A stretch of 64,000 bases of DNA from Dryas octopetala (taxonomy: Eukaryota; Streptophyta; Magnoliopsida; Rosales; Rosaceae): positions 19,295,923-19,359,922 of the forward strand of contig OY992834.1 of assembly GCA_963921425.1 (NCBI GenBank). The letters run 5' to 3'. The notes under the pieces are model-generated. The model ran no database searches. It was not told the origin of the DNA and was given only the letters and a program-made list of their open reading frames with translations. A program made the translations under genes and the position numbers. Shown one piece after another: positions 46,411 to 58,570 of this stretch; position 1 is the stretch's first letter, and the number at the start of each line of letters is the position of its first letter.

Positions 46411-47150
46411 GCTCATAAAAAAATCAGGAGAATTGAAGATTTTCTGCAAACCTCTCTTAGTGTTTCGTCTCTTTCATCATTTTGTTTGTTAATTTTAAAC
46501 AAAAAGGCTGCAACAAAATAGATCTTAATTGAACTAAAAAATCTGGGAAGAAGAAAATCTGGAGAATGATGAAGAAGAAGAAAAAGATCTGGATTTTAAC
46601 ACAAATTAATTTTCAAAAAGATCTGTTATCAAGATATATTAATTTTAACAGATGCAAAGAGATCTATTAATGTAATTACTACAAATAAATATGATAAAGC
46701 AAGCAATTGATCCTAGCTAGTTTATTGTTAATCGATCCCCATATTGCTTTTAATCAACGTACCCACAAATTGATGAATGAGTTTTTAATCAACCCATCGT
46801 AAAATAAGGGGAAAAAATTGATGAATGTGTTTTTAATCAACCCACCGCTCACCGCCCACTGCTCGCCCAAAACCAAATTTGGATTCAATGGAGAAGAAGA
46901 AGATGTGATTGATGGTCGACACAATGCGGTGGAATTTTCGGTGGACACAATTTTTTGGTGAACTTTCTGGTCAACACGTAAAGTTTTTTCGGTGGAATTT
47001 TTGGTCGACACGAATGAAGGGAGAGGATTGATCTATTTGGACACACTGGATTGTATATTCGCTAGCTATGATGGCTCACTCATTAATCAAATCAATGATC
47101 TATTGCAGATCTTTCAAATATCAATCTTGCTCAAACGAATTGCCCAAGCG
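46411..47150. other. Spacer between units B and C, no gene seen
   Basis: AT-rich, with a doubled TTGATGAATG(A/T)GTTTTTAATCAACCCA motif (46,771-46,845) and a repeated GGTGGAATTTTCGGT word. No protein was recognised. Confidence 0.45.
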
Positions 47151-47504
47151 ATTATCTCATAAGTCATAATAAAAAGGTTAAAATTAATATATCTTGATGA
47201 CAAAGGTATAGAACATTGCATATCAACATGATTATTATGAACGGATTGATTAAATCATATCCCATCAATTTAATAGATCCAATTATTTTCTCATAAGTCA
47301 TAATAAAAAGGTTAAAATTAATAAATATTGATGGCAAAGGTATAGAACATTGCATATCCATATAGATCGATATATTCAATCACATCGAAAGTAGCGAAGA
47401 TCTTTTCTTCTTTTTCTACTATGTCAAAGATCAATGATCTATCCATATCGAAATAGATCTGCAATTGCTTTAAGCCATGGGTTCCTAGCAACAGCCTTCG
47501 ATCA

Positions 47505-47506
<2 letters not shown>

Positions 47507-47568
<62 letters not shown>
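47507..47568. repeat. (GA)n microsatellite
   Basis: About 31 GA units; the matching place in unit B (31,882-31,900) has about 9. Confidence 0.95.
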
Positions 47569-47570
<2 letters not shown>

Positions 47571-47743
47571 AGATTAGGAAGAGAGAGAATTAAAGAAGGT
47601 GGATGTTCTGTTCTACTGGTGGAGTTCCCGGTTTATAAAGTATATATATAGAAGAATATTTTAGTCACTGAAAATACAAAAGAGATATAAAAGTAAGTTT
47701 TGGACCAAGGGGGTCAAAAAGCTTAACATGAATTAAAAGGGGC

Positions 47744-49088
47744 TAACCCTTTCAATAAGCCCAAAGAATTACCCATCGGTTCATGGGGAACCAGGTATTC
47801 ATCAATATGATCCAATCCCATGCCTTATTGGCCGGGACTAGAGCCACCAAATGTTTCAGATATTTCCATTGACAGATTTCCCATTTCCTATATATTGAAC
47901 CAAAATGTATGATATTGTTATGGACAAAAATGTTTCACTCATGGATTGGGCTAAGATTGTATCTATATCACTTAGTTAGTCTGAGGCTAAAGGGCGTGCC
48001 ACCAAGTAATAATGTATTTGGAACAGTTTAAAAATGAAATATAAAATAAAGTAACAGTAAATTGGATCAAACGATTGTGCTAATTATTTTTATGCCTGGG
48101 CATTCTAGGACTTGAGTGCTAAAGGTTCTAAAGTGCTAAACTTATTTGTTTCAAGATGTGTTCATGTTGCTCTCAGCGAGTGATTAAATAAGGTAAGTAA
48201 ATAAATAAACAAAAAATTTCAGAAATTAACTATCTTAGGATCCAGATCCGACAAAAGTGCCCATTGGAATCACAAGTCATGAATATAAATTATAAGATTC
48301 AAGCAAAGAAAGGAAAATTGGCTGATAGTAAATACTCAATGATTGAGAAAATAAATGCTTCCTTGATTAATTCTCAATTTCCAAATGAGAATACTTTAAA
48401 TTCCAGAAATAAATACAAGAAGAGAGTAGTAAATAAAGCTATTAAATATGGAAGAACAAAAGGTTGCAATAAAAGAAATGAGAGCAACACATTAAAATTA
48501 ACGCAAGCGTAATGAGCAAAAAAAAATGAATGATCAAGTCATTTGACAGAGAATTTTTAGAAATAGATCTGGGTTTTGTGTGTTGTCTCCCAAAACCCTA
48601 GCCTAGGTAGTCCTCCCTTGGATAGTTGACACGTGTATGGCTTTGAACAAACCTAGGATTCTGGTACTTATCCCCTTGACAGCTACAACCCAATTTTTGA
48701 TTGCTTTATGAGTCCACCTGGCATTGCATTACTGGCCTTATGCTCCATTAACCCTGAATGCATGATATAGCTGAAAGGGTTGTTCGCCGGGGTGCTTTCG
48801 TTCACTTAGGCCATCCTGGGCTTGCACATGATGGGCCATTGAATTGGGCCTACGACTGTCCAACCTTTCTCATTGGGCTAGAGTCTTTGTGGATCAATGC
48901 CAGCTGGCATCCCTTAAAAGTCTGTTACAAACATATATAAATTAATAAGGTGAACATGAATTTCCTTGGGGGAATTTTAGGGAGATTAACAAACCCCATT
49001 TGGTGTGTTGGGTATGAAGAAGGTTGTCCTTGCTAAATTAACAAAGGGTGGGTTGGAAATCTGCTTGTATGAAAAGTGCTTACTTAGT
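47744..49088. other. Duplicated block, unit C, with unknown exon-like part
   Basis: Counterpart of 32,210-33,475. It has about 75 bp at 48,675-48,750 that unit B lacks. The minus strand there continues the exon-like stretch noted at 33,058-33,378. No family was recognised. Confidence 0.4.
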
Positions 49089-49629
49089 GGGGTGTATTGT
49101 ATATAGATTTTAAAAGACTTTTGTGGAGTTTAAAAGTCATGTGGTATTCAATTAAGACTTTTAAAGACTTTAAAAATGTCCATAAAAATCTATATATGTA
49201 TTCAATTAAGAATTTTAAGGAATCTATAAAAGTCATGTGATATTCAATTAAGACTTTTAAAGACTTTTAAAAAGTCTATAAAAATCTATATATGTATTCA
49301 ATTAAGAATTTTAAGGAATCTATAAAAGTCATGTGATATTCAATTAAGACTTTTAAAGACTTTTAAAAAGTCTGTTAAAATCTATGTGTATTTAAAAAGT
49401 CATTGACTTTTATGGAATTCATTTAATGATGGATTTTAATAGATTTTGAAAGACTTTGATGTGTATTTCAAAGTCATTATAAATCCAACCTCTTCCCTAC
49501 ATATTTTAAGGATTTCTATAGATTCTGTAGAACTCAATAGAACTCTGTGAAAATTTGTAAATTCTGTAAAAGTCTATCTCTTAGAAAAAATCTACAAAAG
49601 TCTTTATAAATCTATATACACTACACCCC
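49089..49629. mobile_element. MITE with GGGGTGTA ends, complete (unit C)
   Basis: A 541-bp element with ends GGGGTGTATTGTATATAGATTT and AAATCTATATACACTACACCCC (one mismatch). The interior repeats a unit with AAAGTCATGTG, TATTCAATTAAGACTTTTAA and GTCTATAAAAATCTATAT two to three times. The flanks CTTAGT and CTTTGT suggest an imperfect duplication, possibly hAT-like. It is shared with unit A and absent from unit B. Confidence 0.72.
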
Positions 49630-49952
49630 TCTTTGTCAACGAATTTCATGACAACAGTTTGTCTTGTTTATGGAAAGTCAGAATTTCCCATAAAGTCAGG
49701 TATTTCCTTTGGATTTTCTCACCTATAAGGCAAGCTTTTGACCAATGACCAAAGAATAAGAAGGCATATGATCCTATTTGCTCCATCAGCAATCCATTTC
49801 CAAGCCTTTGCATCTTCAATACAACCAGTTCAATGTATTTTCCTTGTGGCTTCACTGTAATTACTTAAAATTGAAAGAACTTTTAGACTGGCATCCTCCA
49901 TTACATATAACTCATTTGGTCCAAACAACCGAATTGAGGCATATAATTCCAA
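49630..49952 (-). pseudogene. Exon-like block of unknown gene, unit C
   Basis: Matches 265-587 in unit A, with the same two minus-strand open stretches. Not recognised. Confidence 0.3.
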
Positions 49953-49969
49953 CACTTTGTTAAAGTTAA

Positions 49970-50397
49970 GAACAATACTTGGGTCACCCCTTGGGGGTAC
50001 CCCAAGGTCACCCCATCCCCTCAAATTTTAATTTTAGCAATGTCGATGTATGATCAGAACCGTTCACTTTTTAGATAACATATTAAAGATCATCTCTGCA
50101 AAAAATCAAATCAATCGAAAATCATTTGATTATATAACTGTTGTTAATTAAATAGAAAAAATAAATGGTTTTCAATTAAACAATGATTTTTTTACTAAAC
50201 TGTTGATTTTTTTTATTTAATCGACAACAGTTATATAACTAAACGATTTTCGATTGAGTTAATTTTTTGTAGAAAAGATCTATAATAGGTTATCTAAAAA
50301 GTAAACAGTTCCGATTATGCGCCGGTATTGTCAAAATCAAAATTTGAAGGAGTAGGGTGACCTTGAGGTACCCCACAGGGTGACTCAAATATTGTTA
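49970..50397. mobile_element. Mutator-like MITE inside the Copia-2 5' LTR (unit C)
   Basis: The same 428-bp insertion at the same base as in unit A, with flanking TAAAGTTAA at 49,961-49,969 and 50,398-50,406. Shared by descent with A. Confidence 0.88.
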
Positions 50398-50869
50398 TAA
50401 AGTTAATGCACTTTTACTTAACTGACCTTATTTTAGTTGTTAAGCTTTTGTTAGAGTTTAGTATTTTAATATTACTTTGACTTTTGGTGAATGGTTAATG
50501 TTAAGCCACATGAGTCCTGGCCATAAAAATATTAAGCAATATGAGTCTTTTGTGTGTAGCTGGTATATATTATCACTGCAGTGTTCAAGTCTTTGCAGCT
50601 GTACTAAGTAATTTGATATATATGAAATATTAAGTGGTGTGAGCTGCGTCAGTTCAGCCCCCAAAACACTCTCTCTAATTTTTCTCTTCCCCTGCAACTC
50701 TTCTTCAATCGATCTATTGTTTATATTCTTGAGTGTTTGAGTGCAGGTGAGTTAAAGTTAAATCCAACAGTTGGTATCAGAGCTTTAGTCTGATCATATC
50801 AGTTTGGGCGTTGTGAATCTGAAAGGGAAAAACAATTCCTCACAAAAAAAAAAAAGGGCAAACTCAAAT

Positions 50870-52186
50870 AGCAACAACGATCGAAACTTATCTTCTCCAA
50901 TCTTTGATGGTGATCACGTACTATGACTACTGGAGGGTCAAGATGAGAACTCTTTTTGTCTCTCATGGTCTTTGGAAATTTGTAGATGTTGGGTTTGAAG
51001 AACCTGATGCAGAGAAGACCTTGTCTGTGGCTGAGAAGGTGCTAGTAGAAGACTCTATCAAGAAAGATGCCAGAGCTCTTCATCTTATTCAATTGGGGCT
51101 ATCATATGATATCTTTCCAAGGATCAGTAATCTTATCAATCAAAGGAAGTCTTATGGTGAAGTGATTACAGATTGAAGAATTGTTGAGAACATTTTGATT
51201 AGCTTACCTAAAAAGTATGACTCTATTGTGAGTGTTATTGAGGAAACTAAGGATTTAGTTACATTGACTATTCAAGAATTAAAAGGATCAATTAAAGCTT
51301 TTGATCAAATATTGGATAGACATGTTGAAAACTCTACTGAGAGTGCCTTTCAATCTCTCAGTGTAGGTTCAAAAGAAAAGGAAAAAAAACAATCAAGCTT
51401 TTATCAAGCCAAATCGGAATCCTCTAAAGGTGGAAATGATTGGAAAGAAAAAAATCAAAATGGAAAGGGAAGAATACCTTTGAGAGAAAGACAAATGCTG
51501 AGATTAGTACATCTTAAACAAAATGCAAGATTTGTGACAGGAAGAGTCATACAGAAGACGAGTGTTGGTTGAAGGGCAAGCCTAAATGCAATAATTGCAA
51601 CAAGTTTGGGCATATTCATAAAGATTGTAGGCTCCAAGGCAATCAACAAGTAAATTTCACTGAAGAGCAGGGCAATGAAACAAATATGTTTTATGCTTGT
51701 CAAGCAGCAACGGTGCAGAACAATGACAATGTTTGGTTTCTAGACAGTGGCTGCAGCAATCACATGACAGCAAACAAGTCAATTCTATTTGACATTGATA
51801 CCTCAATGGTCTCCCAAGTTAAGATGGGAAATAGGGCATTAGTGGAAGCAAGAGGAAAAGGCACACTTGCAATTGAAACAAACAAAGGCAGAAAATTCAT
51901 CAAGGATGTGTTGCTGGTTCCAGAACTTCAACAAAATCTCTTAAGTGTTGGGCAACTTGCTGAACATGGATACTATATCCACTTTGAAGAGAACTCCTGC
52001 AAGATTTTTGAGAAAGGAGATACTTGTCAAGCTGTCACAAAGATCAAAATGGAGAAAAACAAAAGCTTCCCTCTATCGTTTCAGTGCTCAAAACATATGG
52101 CATTGAAAGTGGATGTTTTGGACAACTCTGGGCTATGGCATAGGAGACAAGGACAGTTGAACTTTCAAAGCTTGAAGGACCTATAG
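50870..52186 (+). pseudogene. Copia-2 gag-protease remnant, unit C
   Basis: Gag from about 50,870; the ATG present in unit A reads AGGG here. TGA at 51,174-51,176 is as in unit A. Gag continues to 51,572, then a frameshift leads into the second zinc knuckle (CNNCNKFGHIHKDC), the protease FLDSGCSNHMT (near 51,738-51,770) and the start of the integrase zinc region, ending at TAG 52,184-52,186. Confidence 0.87.
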
Positions 52187-54640
52187 CAAAAAGAAATGGT
52201 GCATGGACTACCTACAATACAAGAAGTGACTGATGTATGTGAAGGTTGTGCACTAGGAAAGCAACATACAGTTCCATTTCCAAAAGGCAAGGCTTGTAGG
52301 GCAAAATCACCTCTGGAACTAGTACACACAGATGTTTGTGGGCGTATGAAAACTCCTACTCAAGCTAGAAATTAATAGGTACTTTCTTACCTTTATAGAT
52401 GACTACACAAGACAAACTTGGGTTTATTTCCTAAGACAAAAGTCAGAAGTGTTTGTTGTATTTAAAAAGTTTCAAATGATGGCTGAAAGACAATGTGGAA
52501 AACTATTAAAAGTCCTAATAAGTGACAGAGGGGGAGAATATAACTCAAATGAGTTTGGGAAATTCTGTGAAGACATAGGACTTGAAAGGCAATTGACTGT
52601 TGGCTACACTCCACAACAAAATGGAGTAGCTGAGAGGAGAACAAGACAATTGTAGAAATGGCAAAGTCTATGCTACATGAAAAGGGGATGCCTCAATCTT
52701 TTTGGGCTGAAGCAGTGCATACTGCAATTTATGTGTTAAATAGATGCCCAACAAAAGCTGTGGAAGGCATGCCACCCTTTGAAGCATGGAGTAGCAAAAA
52801 ACCCTACAATTTGTTTTGCTCTTGTTCCAAAGGAGCTGAGACAAAAACTTGATGAATAAAGTGACAAATGTGTGTTTGTGGGTTATAGCAATCAAACAAA
52901 GGGCTATAGACTCTACAATCTTAAGAAAAAGAAGATTATGATCTATGGAGATGTGATCTTTGATGGGAAAGCCTCCTAGCATTGGAAACAAAAGTCAATC
53001 CAAGGACAATCTGCATAATTCAGAGAAGATGGAGAAAATTCATATGAGGTAGAGCAAGAAACTCCCTTGCAGCAGTCCCTAACTACTAGCCCTCAATCAA
53101 ACTCTCCTACAGCCTCAACTCCTAGTTCAACACCAATAAGAATGAGGAGTTTGAGTAATGTCTATGCAAGCTGCAACTTCTGTGTTGCTGAACCAGAAAA
53201 CTTTGAAGAAGCAATCAAAAGTGAAGCCTGGAAGAAATCTATGGAGGAAGAAATCTTTGTTATTGAGAAAAACTCAACTTGGGAATTAGTGGACAGACCT
53301 AAAGACAATGAAGTCATAGGAGTGAAATGGATTTATAAGACAAAGCTCAACACCTTGATGGTTCCATTCAAAGGAACAATGCAAGACTTGTAGCAAAAAG
53401 GTACGCGCAACAACCTGGAATTGACTACAATGAGACCTTTGCTCCAGTGACTAGACTTGATACAATCAGGGCATTAATCTCCTTAGTAGCTCAAAAGGGT
53501 TGGTTTCTATACCAAATGGATGTGAAGTCTGCCTTCTTAAATGGAGTCTTGAGTGAAGAGGTCTTTGTACACCAACCTCAAGGTTTTGTTGTAAGAGGAG
53601 AAGATATGAAGGTGTACAAGCTAAGGAAGGCTCTCTATGGCTTGAAACAAGCACCTCGAGTATGGTATGGGAAGATTGATTCCTATTTCATCAAGAAAGG
53701 ATTTCAAAGAAGCAAAAATAAGCCAACTCTGTACACAAAGATTGAAGGTAATACTAATATGCTTATTGTCTCTCTTTATGTTGATGATTTAGTATTTACT
53801 GGAAGTAATAAGAAGTTGATCATGCAATTTAAGAAGGAGATGATGGAAAAATATGAAATGAGTGACTTGGGATTGTTGCATCATTTTTTGGGGATTGGAA
53901 TCAGTGAAAATGAGAATGGAACTTTTATCTCTCAAAAGAAATATGCAAAAGTTCTACTTGAAAAATTCAAAATGGGAGGCTGCAATCCAGTAGCTACTCC
54001 TTTGGTATTCAATGTGAAACTTCAAAAAGAAGATGGAAGTAAGGAAGAAGATGCAACTCTATATAGAAGCTTAGTTGGAAGCCTTCTCTACTTAACTGCT
54101 ACAAGGCCAGACATCATGTATGCTGCTAGTCTATTATCAAGATTTATTCACATGCCTACTCAGATACATCTTGGTACTACAAAGAGAGTCTTGAGATATA
54201 TTCAAGGTTCAATTGATTTTGGCATTATGTATGAGAAAAATATTGAGCCAAAGTACGTTATTTGGATTTTGTGACAGTGATTGGGGAGGTAGTGTAGATG
54301 ATTTGAAGAGCACGTACTTCTGGATATGCATTCTATTTTGGCACAGGTGTATTCTCTTGGGCATCCAAAAAGCAAAAAACTGTTGCTCAGTCTACTACAA
54401 AGGCAGAGTATGTATCTGCATCTTTTGCAACTTCTCAAGCAATGTGGCTGAGAAGAATCCTAGAAGATTTTGGTGAAAAACAAGGAGAAGCAACTCCAAT
54501 CTTATGTGATAACAAATCTGCAATAGCTATGACTAAAAATCCTGTCTACCATAGTCGATCCAAGCACATAGTTATCAAGCATCACTTCACTAGAGATGGA
54601 GTGGAGGACAATGAGATTGGTTAAGTATTGCAGAACTGAA
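52187..54640 (+). pseudogene. Copia-2 integrase, reverse transcriptase and RNase H, unit C
   Basis: Integrase core 52,380-52,655 with [11 protein letters not shown] and NGVAER; stops come from the 4-bp insertion shared with B. The integrase C-terminal region lies at 52,658-53,393. Reverse transcriptase 53,447-54,274 is one open frame of 275 codons with [19 protein letters not shown] and YVDD (53,777-53,788). RNase H 54,260-54,640 is frameshifted near its start and end. This RT is the only uninterrupted one among the three copies. Confidence 0.9.
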
Positions 54641-55597
54641 GATCAAGTTTCAGACATATTCACTAAAGCCTTGTCAAAAGACAAGTTTCAGTACCTCAGA
54701 GGACTTCTGGGAGTTAAGCAACAAGGCATTAAGGGGGAGTGTTAAAGTTAATGCCCTTTTACTTAACTGACCTTATTTTAGTTGTTAAGCCTTTTGTTAG
54801 AGTTTAGTATTTTAATATTACTTTGACTTTTGGTGTATGGTTAATATTAAACCACATGAGTCTTTTGTGTGTGGCTAGTATATATTATCACTGCAGTTGT
54901 TCAAGTCTTTGCAGCTGTACTAAGTAATTTGATATATATGAAATATTAAGTGGTGTGAGCTGCGTCAGTTCAGCCCCCAAAACACTCTCTCTAATTTTTC
55001 TCTTCCCCTGCAACTCTTCTTCAATCTATTGTTTCTATTCTTGAGTGTTTGAGTGCAGGTGAGTTAAAGTTAAATCCAGCACACTTTACACCAGAAGAAA
55101 GAAACCACATGTTCGCAATCTCAAAAAATTTACACAGAGTTAAATCAAAAGTAAATTCCCTATATGATTTTGGGAGTCTACATGTACATCTAATGCATGG
55201 AAAACAAACACTTCTATGAACCGGCCTGCAAGAGATGCTGGATCAGGAGGCCGAGCATAAGATCGATTCCTGGATTCCTCTATTCAAAAAACTAAGAATA
55301 CAAGGAGCAAGTTGAATAAGTTTCTTTGAATAAAGACATGAAACAGAATGCATGGTTTTAAACGGTAGATTGGATCCCCTGCCTCATAATTTTTGCCAAT
55401 CTAAAGTAAAATGTAATATTCATAAACCCTCTTTAAGGAATGCCTACATACATATACATGACAATATATACATATCAAAACCATTTAAATGCATATCTTA
55501 CATACACAATACTTACTTTTAGGATTACTAAATTGCAATTCACCATATATATATATATATATATACTCATAATTTAGGTAGCAACACACAGATGTAC

Positions 55598-55779
55598 CTG
55601 AATTATGCCATTTATCCCCATAAAATGCAGATCATCGGGTTGAAGTGCTTCAATCTCCTTCCTGACCTCCTCAACTCCCACATTGTGATCAGTGGACAAG
55701 CGTTCTGCCACCACCAGATTGTGAAACACTCTCTGGTTGACGACTGCTCGGGAGTCCCCAAGATTCTCCGCATACAAAA
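55598..55779 (-). pseudogene. PP2C exon fragment, unit C
   Basis: The same exon as in units A and B, with NLGDSRAVV and STDHNVGVEEVRKEIEAL. A small change near 55,618-55,622 alters the residues before the last motif. Splice signals are kept. Confidence 0.75.
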
Positions 55780-56695
55780 CTACATTTCAAATTTCAGAAA
55801 TTGTTGTTGTTGAGGTTTTAATGGCATTTGTAATCGTTTCTGTTGTTGTTGTTGTTGTTGTGGAGATTTTAGTGTTTTGAAAGATTTTTGAAGCCTTTTT
55901 TAGAGTGCATCCTATTTAACCCAGATTTTTCTCATTTTCTCCAAGCATCATGATACATTTTCCAAGAAGTATTTTCCATGCAATGCTTCAAATTTACAAT
56001 CTATATATGGAAGGAAACTGAAGCAGCAAGGCAATAGTAATTAAAATAACCAGTAATGGTATGAACATATGGAGAGACAAGTTGCTAAACATAACCAGGA
56101 TGAACAGAGGAGATAATTTTGGACATTTGGATAGCTTTTAATGTTGGTCTTATAACAATTTCAAGTGCATTTTTGGAGCCAGCCAAAGTAGACCATTCCA
56201 GGTAACTAACTAGTGAAAGAATGGTTACAGTTCAAATCCTGAAAAGTTTCATGTTTAGATAAAGAAAGAAGTCCATGAACAGCAATTTTTCTTTATCTTT
56301 TTAATTTAAATGAATAATAATTTAAATGATTAATAACTAAGTATCTTCGCTTGACAAAATTTGTCAAAAATAGTTTTTTAAAATTTATGGTCAGAATAAT
56401 CATAAAAAAAAAATATAGTTGTCTTTCTAGTTGAAAATAGTTCTTGATGAATTTCCACCAAGATAATCTCCAAAAGCCCTCAATATTATTGTTGAATCCG
56501 AATGTGCGGATGTCTTGTATCTAATACATATTGCACAATAGAACTATATAAATACTTCTCAAACTTATTATAGAAATCATAGAATAAAGTTACGTCTCTC
56601 AAATATTACATGACTGATATTTGTCCTACCATATAGGAAAGAACAATTCCTCGCACAGAGTGGCAATGTTAGCCTATTCCCTTGTACATAACAGA

Positions 56696-57870
56696 CTAAC
56701 TGGTGGTACATATCTCTTCATCTGCATTTTCAATTAAACTAATCGACTCTTCAACATCATCATTTGATGGTGTTGATGACCTTGTTGTTTTTGAATTGTC
56801 TTCATCGACTGCCACTGCTTTCTCTTGTGGATATAGGAAAGGCTTTGGAGGCATATGAAGGCATTCAATTTCTCCTTCAAGCATCTTTACCACTTTGTGC
56901 ATCGAAATAGGACGGTCACTAGGCTTCATTTGTATGCACCATAATGCAACTATAAGCATCTTCTTTGTCATTTTCTTTTCATCCTCTGTGGCATCTTCCA
57001 TTTCTATTTCATTTCCTTCACTGAATTGGTCATAAACCCATGAAGGAAAGTAAATTTGGCTTGAATGGGGTGCAACTGCATTCAAATTCTTTCTTTTGCC
57101 TGCAATTTCCATCAACAACATTCCAAAACTATAGATGTCGGCTTTGAATGACACACCTCCAATATTTTTGTAAAACAATTCTGAAGCTATGTATCCCATG
57201 GTTCCTCTTGCTGCAGTCAAAGTCAAACTGCTATCATCTAATGGGCATAATCTTGCTAGTCCAAAGTCAGAAATTTTTGGAACAAAATTCTCATCAAGAA
57301 GAATGTTGTGAGGCTTAATATCAAAATGCAAAATTTGCATGTCACATCCTTTATGTAGATAGTCAATACCATGAGCCACTCCAAGTGAAATTTCAAATGA
57401 TTTTTCACAACTTAGGGCGATAGACTCTTCTTTAGGAAATATGTATTTATCAAGAGACCCATTTGGCATGAACTCGTATACAAGAGCACGCTTTGATCCC
57501 TCAGAACAGTAACCTATTAGTTTCACCACATTTACATGATGAATCCTCCCAATGGTGGCAACTTCATTGATAAAATCTTGTCCATTAGCTTTGGAGTTAC
57601 CCAACATCTTAATTGCTACAAGGTGGCCGCTACGAAGCTTTCCTCTATATACAGTGCCATAACCTCCTTCTCCTAATTTATCTTTAAATCCTTTTGTCAT
57701 CGTCTTGACATTTGAGTAAGAGTACCTTATTGGCATGAGGTTGTTGTGACTTTGTAAGAATTCTTCTATAGGGCCATACATTGACAAGTGTCGCCTTTTC
57801 AATTTATAGATCAAAAGTACAATGACACATGGAATTCCCAAAATAGGTTTTGCTGCAATCCACGCCATTA
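56696..57870 (-). pseudogene. LRK10L membrane-kinase exon without ectodomain, unit C
   Basis: Exon 3 is full length and open (390 codons from ATG 57,868), preceded by an acceptor. The micro-exon also survives (58,045-58,071, 27 nt, good splice sites). The ectodomain exon is reduced to about 150 bp by two deletions, so there is no signal peptide. The kinase keeps GEGGYG, the Lys, HFD and DFG, but APE has become ASE. Against unit A I count about ten amino-acid changes and about four silent ones, so selection looks relaxed. It could in principle give a short membrane-anchored kinase from the internal ATG. It is annotated as a pseudogene because the receptor part is gone. Confidence 0.8.
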
Positions 57871-58171
57871 CTGCAATGGATCAAATAGGAAATCATGACT
57901 ATAATTTAGGCTGTTCCTACTTGGAACTATAAAGATTAATTGTTTACCACAAGAGATCTGAACTGTTTGGCCCCTGTATGTTTTTTATATATTGGAAAGA
58001 GCCATATTATTCGCTCACGTACATTAAAAGGAAAAAAAACTCACCAGGGTAGTAAAAGATAATTAAAATCCCTGCAAGTAACAAAAAAAAAAAAAAATTA
58101 ACAGAGAGTTAAGACTGAGAGTTGATTAAGTTGTTTTGGAAATTAAGCATAACTGAAAAAAGTGAAAACGA

Positions 58172-58366
58172 TAAGATTGAGAGACTCCTCAATCTATGTA
58201 CGACACGTTCTTGTTCTTATGTTAGGGATGTTGCCACAGGAAGAAGCTTCACAGTGCTGATGGTGATCCTTTGCATTGCAAGCTACACTGTATGACTAAG
58301 CCAATAACTACAAGGACGACTATGCATATTGGTGCCGGAAAGGGTACTCTCCCTGCAAACAGAGGG
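58172..58366 (-). pseudogene. Ectodomain exon remnants, unit C
   Basis: Pieces of exon 1 remain: a short part matching 15,005-15,022 and a longer part matching about 15,525-15,660 that covers the signal-peptide region. Two deletions (about 305 bp and about 500 bp relative to unit A) join them, with short matches at the joints. Confidence 0.75.
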
Positions 58367-58570
58367 CGTTCCACAAAAGAGAATAGAGAAATTTTGTTCC
58401 ACCCAAGGATATGGAGAAATTTTGTGGTCAGGAATTAAGCAACATTGTCAACTTCATTTAATTATCAATGCGGAAAAGAGAATTTATTTCTCTTAACTTG
58501 TAGAATACTGCAACTGGCCGGGACCATTTCATTTGGAAAAAAGAGTCATTAGAGTTGGGCCCAATTTAAT
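58367..58570 (-). promoter_or_regulatory. LRK10L-type promoter block, unit C
   Basis: Nearly identical to 24,808-25,010 and similar to the block upstream of the intact gene. In unit C it lies next to the ectodomain remnants, so it is the original promoter of this copy. Confidence 0.6.

Larger units (their letters stand above)
49958..55081 (+). mobile_element. Copia-2, unit C copy, most complete
   Basis: Duplication CACTT at 49,953-49,957 and 55,082-55,086. The 5' LTR runs 49,958-50,769 and includes the MITE. The primer site TGGTATCAGAGC is at 50,772-50,783. The purine tract precedes the 3' LTR (54,740-55,081). All Copia domains are represented, but the gag start codon is lost and stops and frameshifts interrupt gag, integrase and RNase H. 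Confidence 0.93.
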
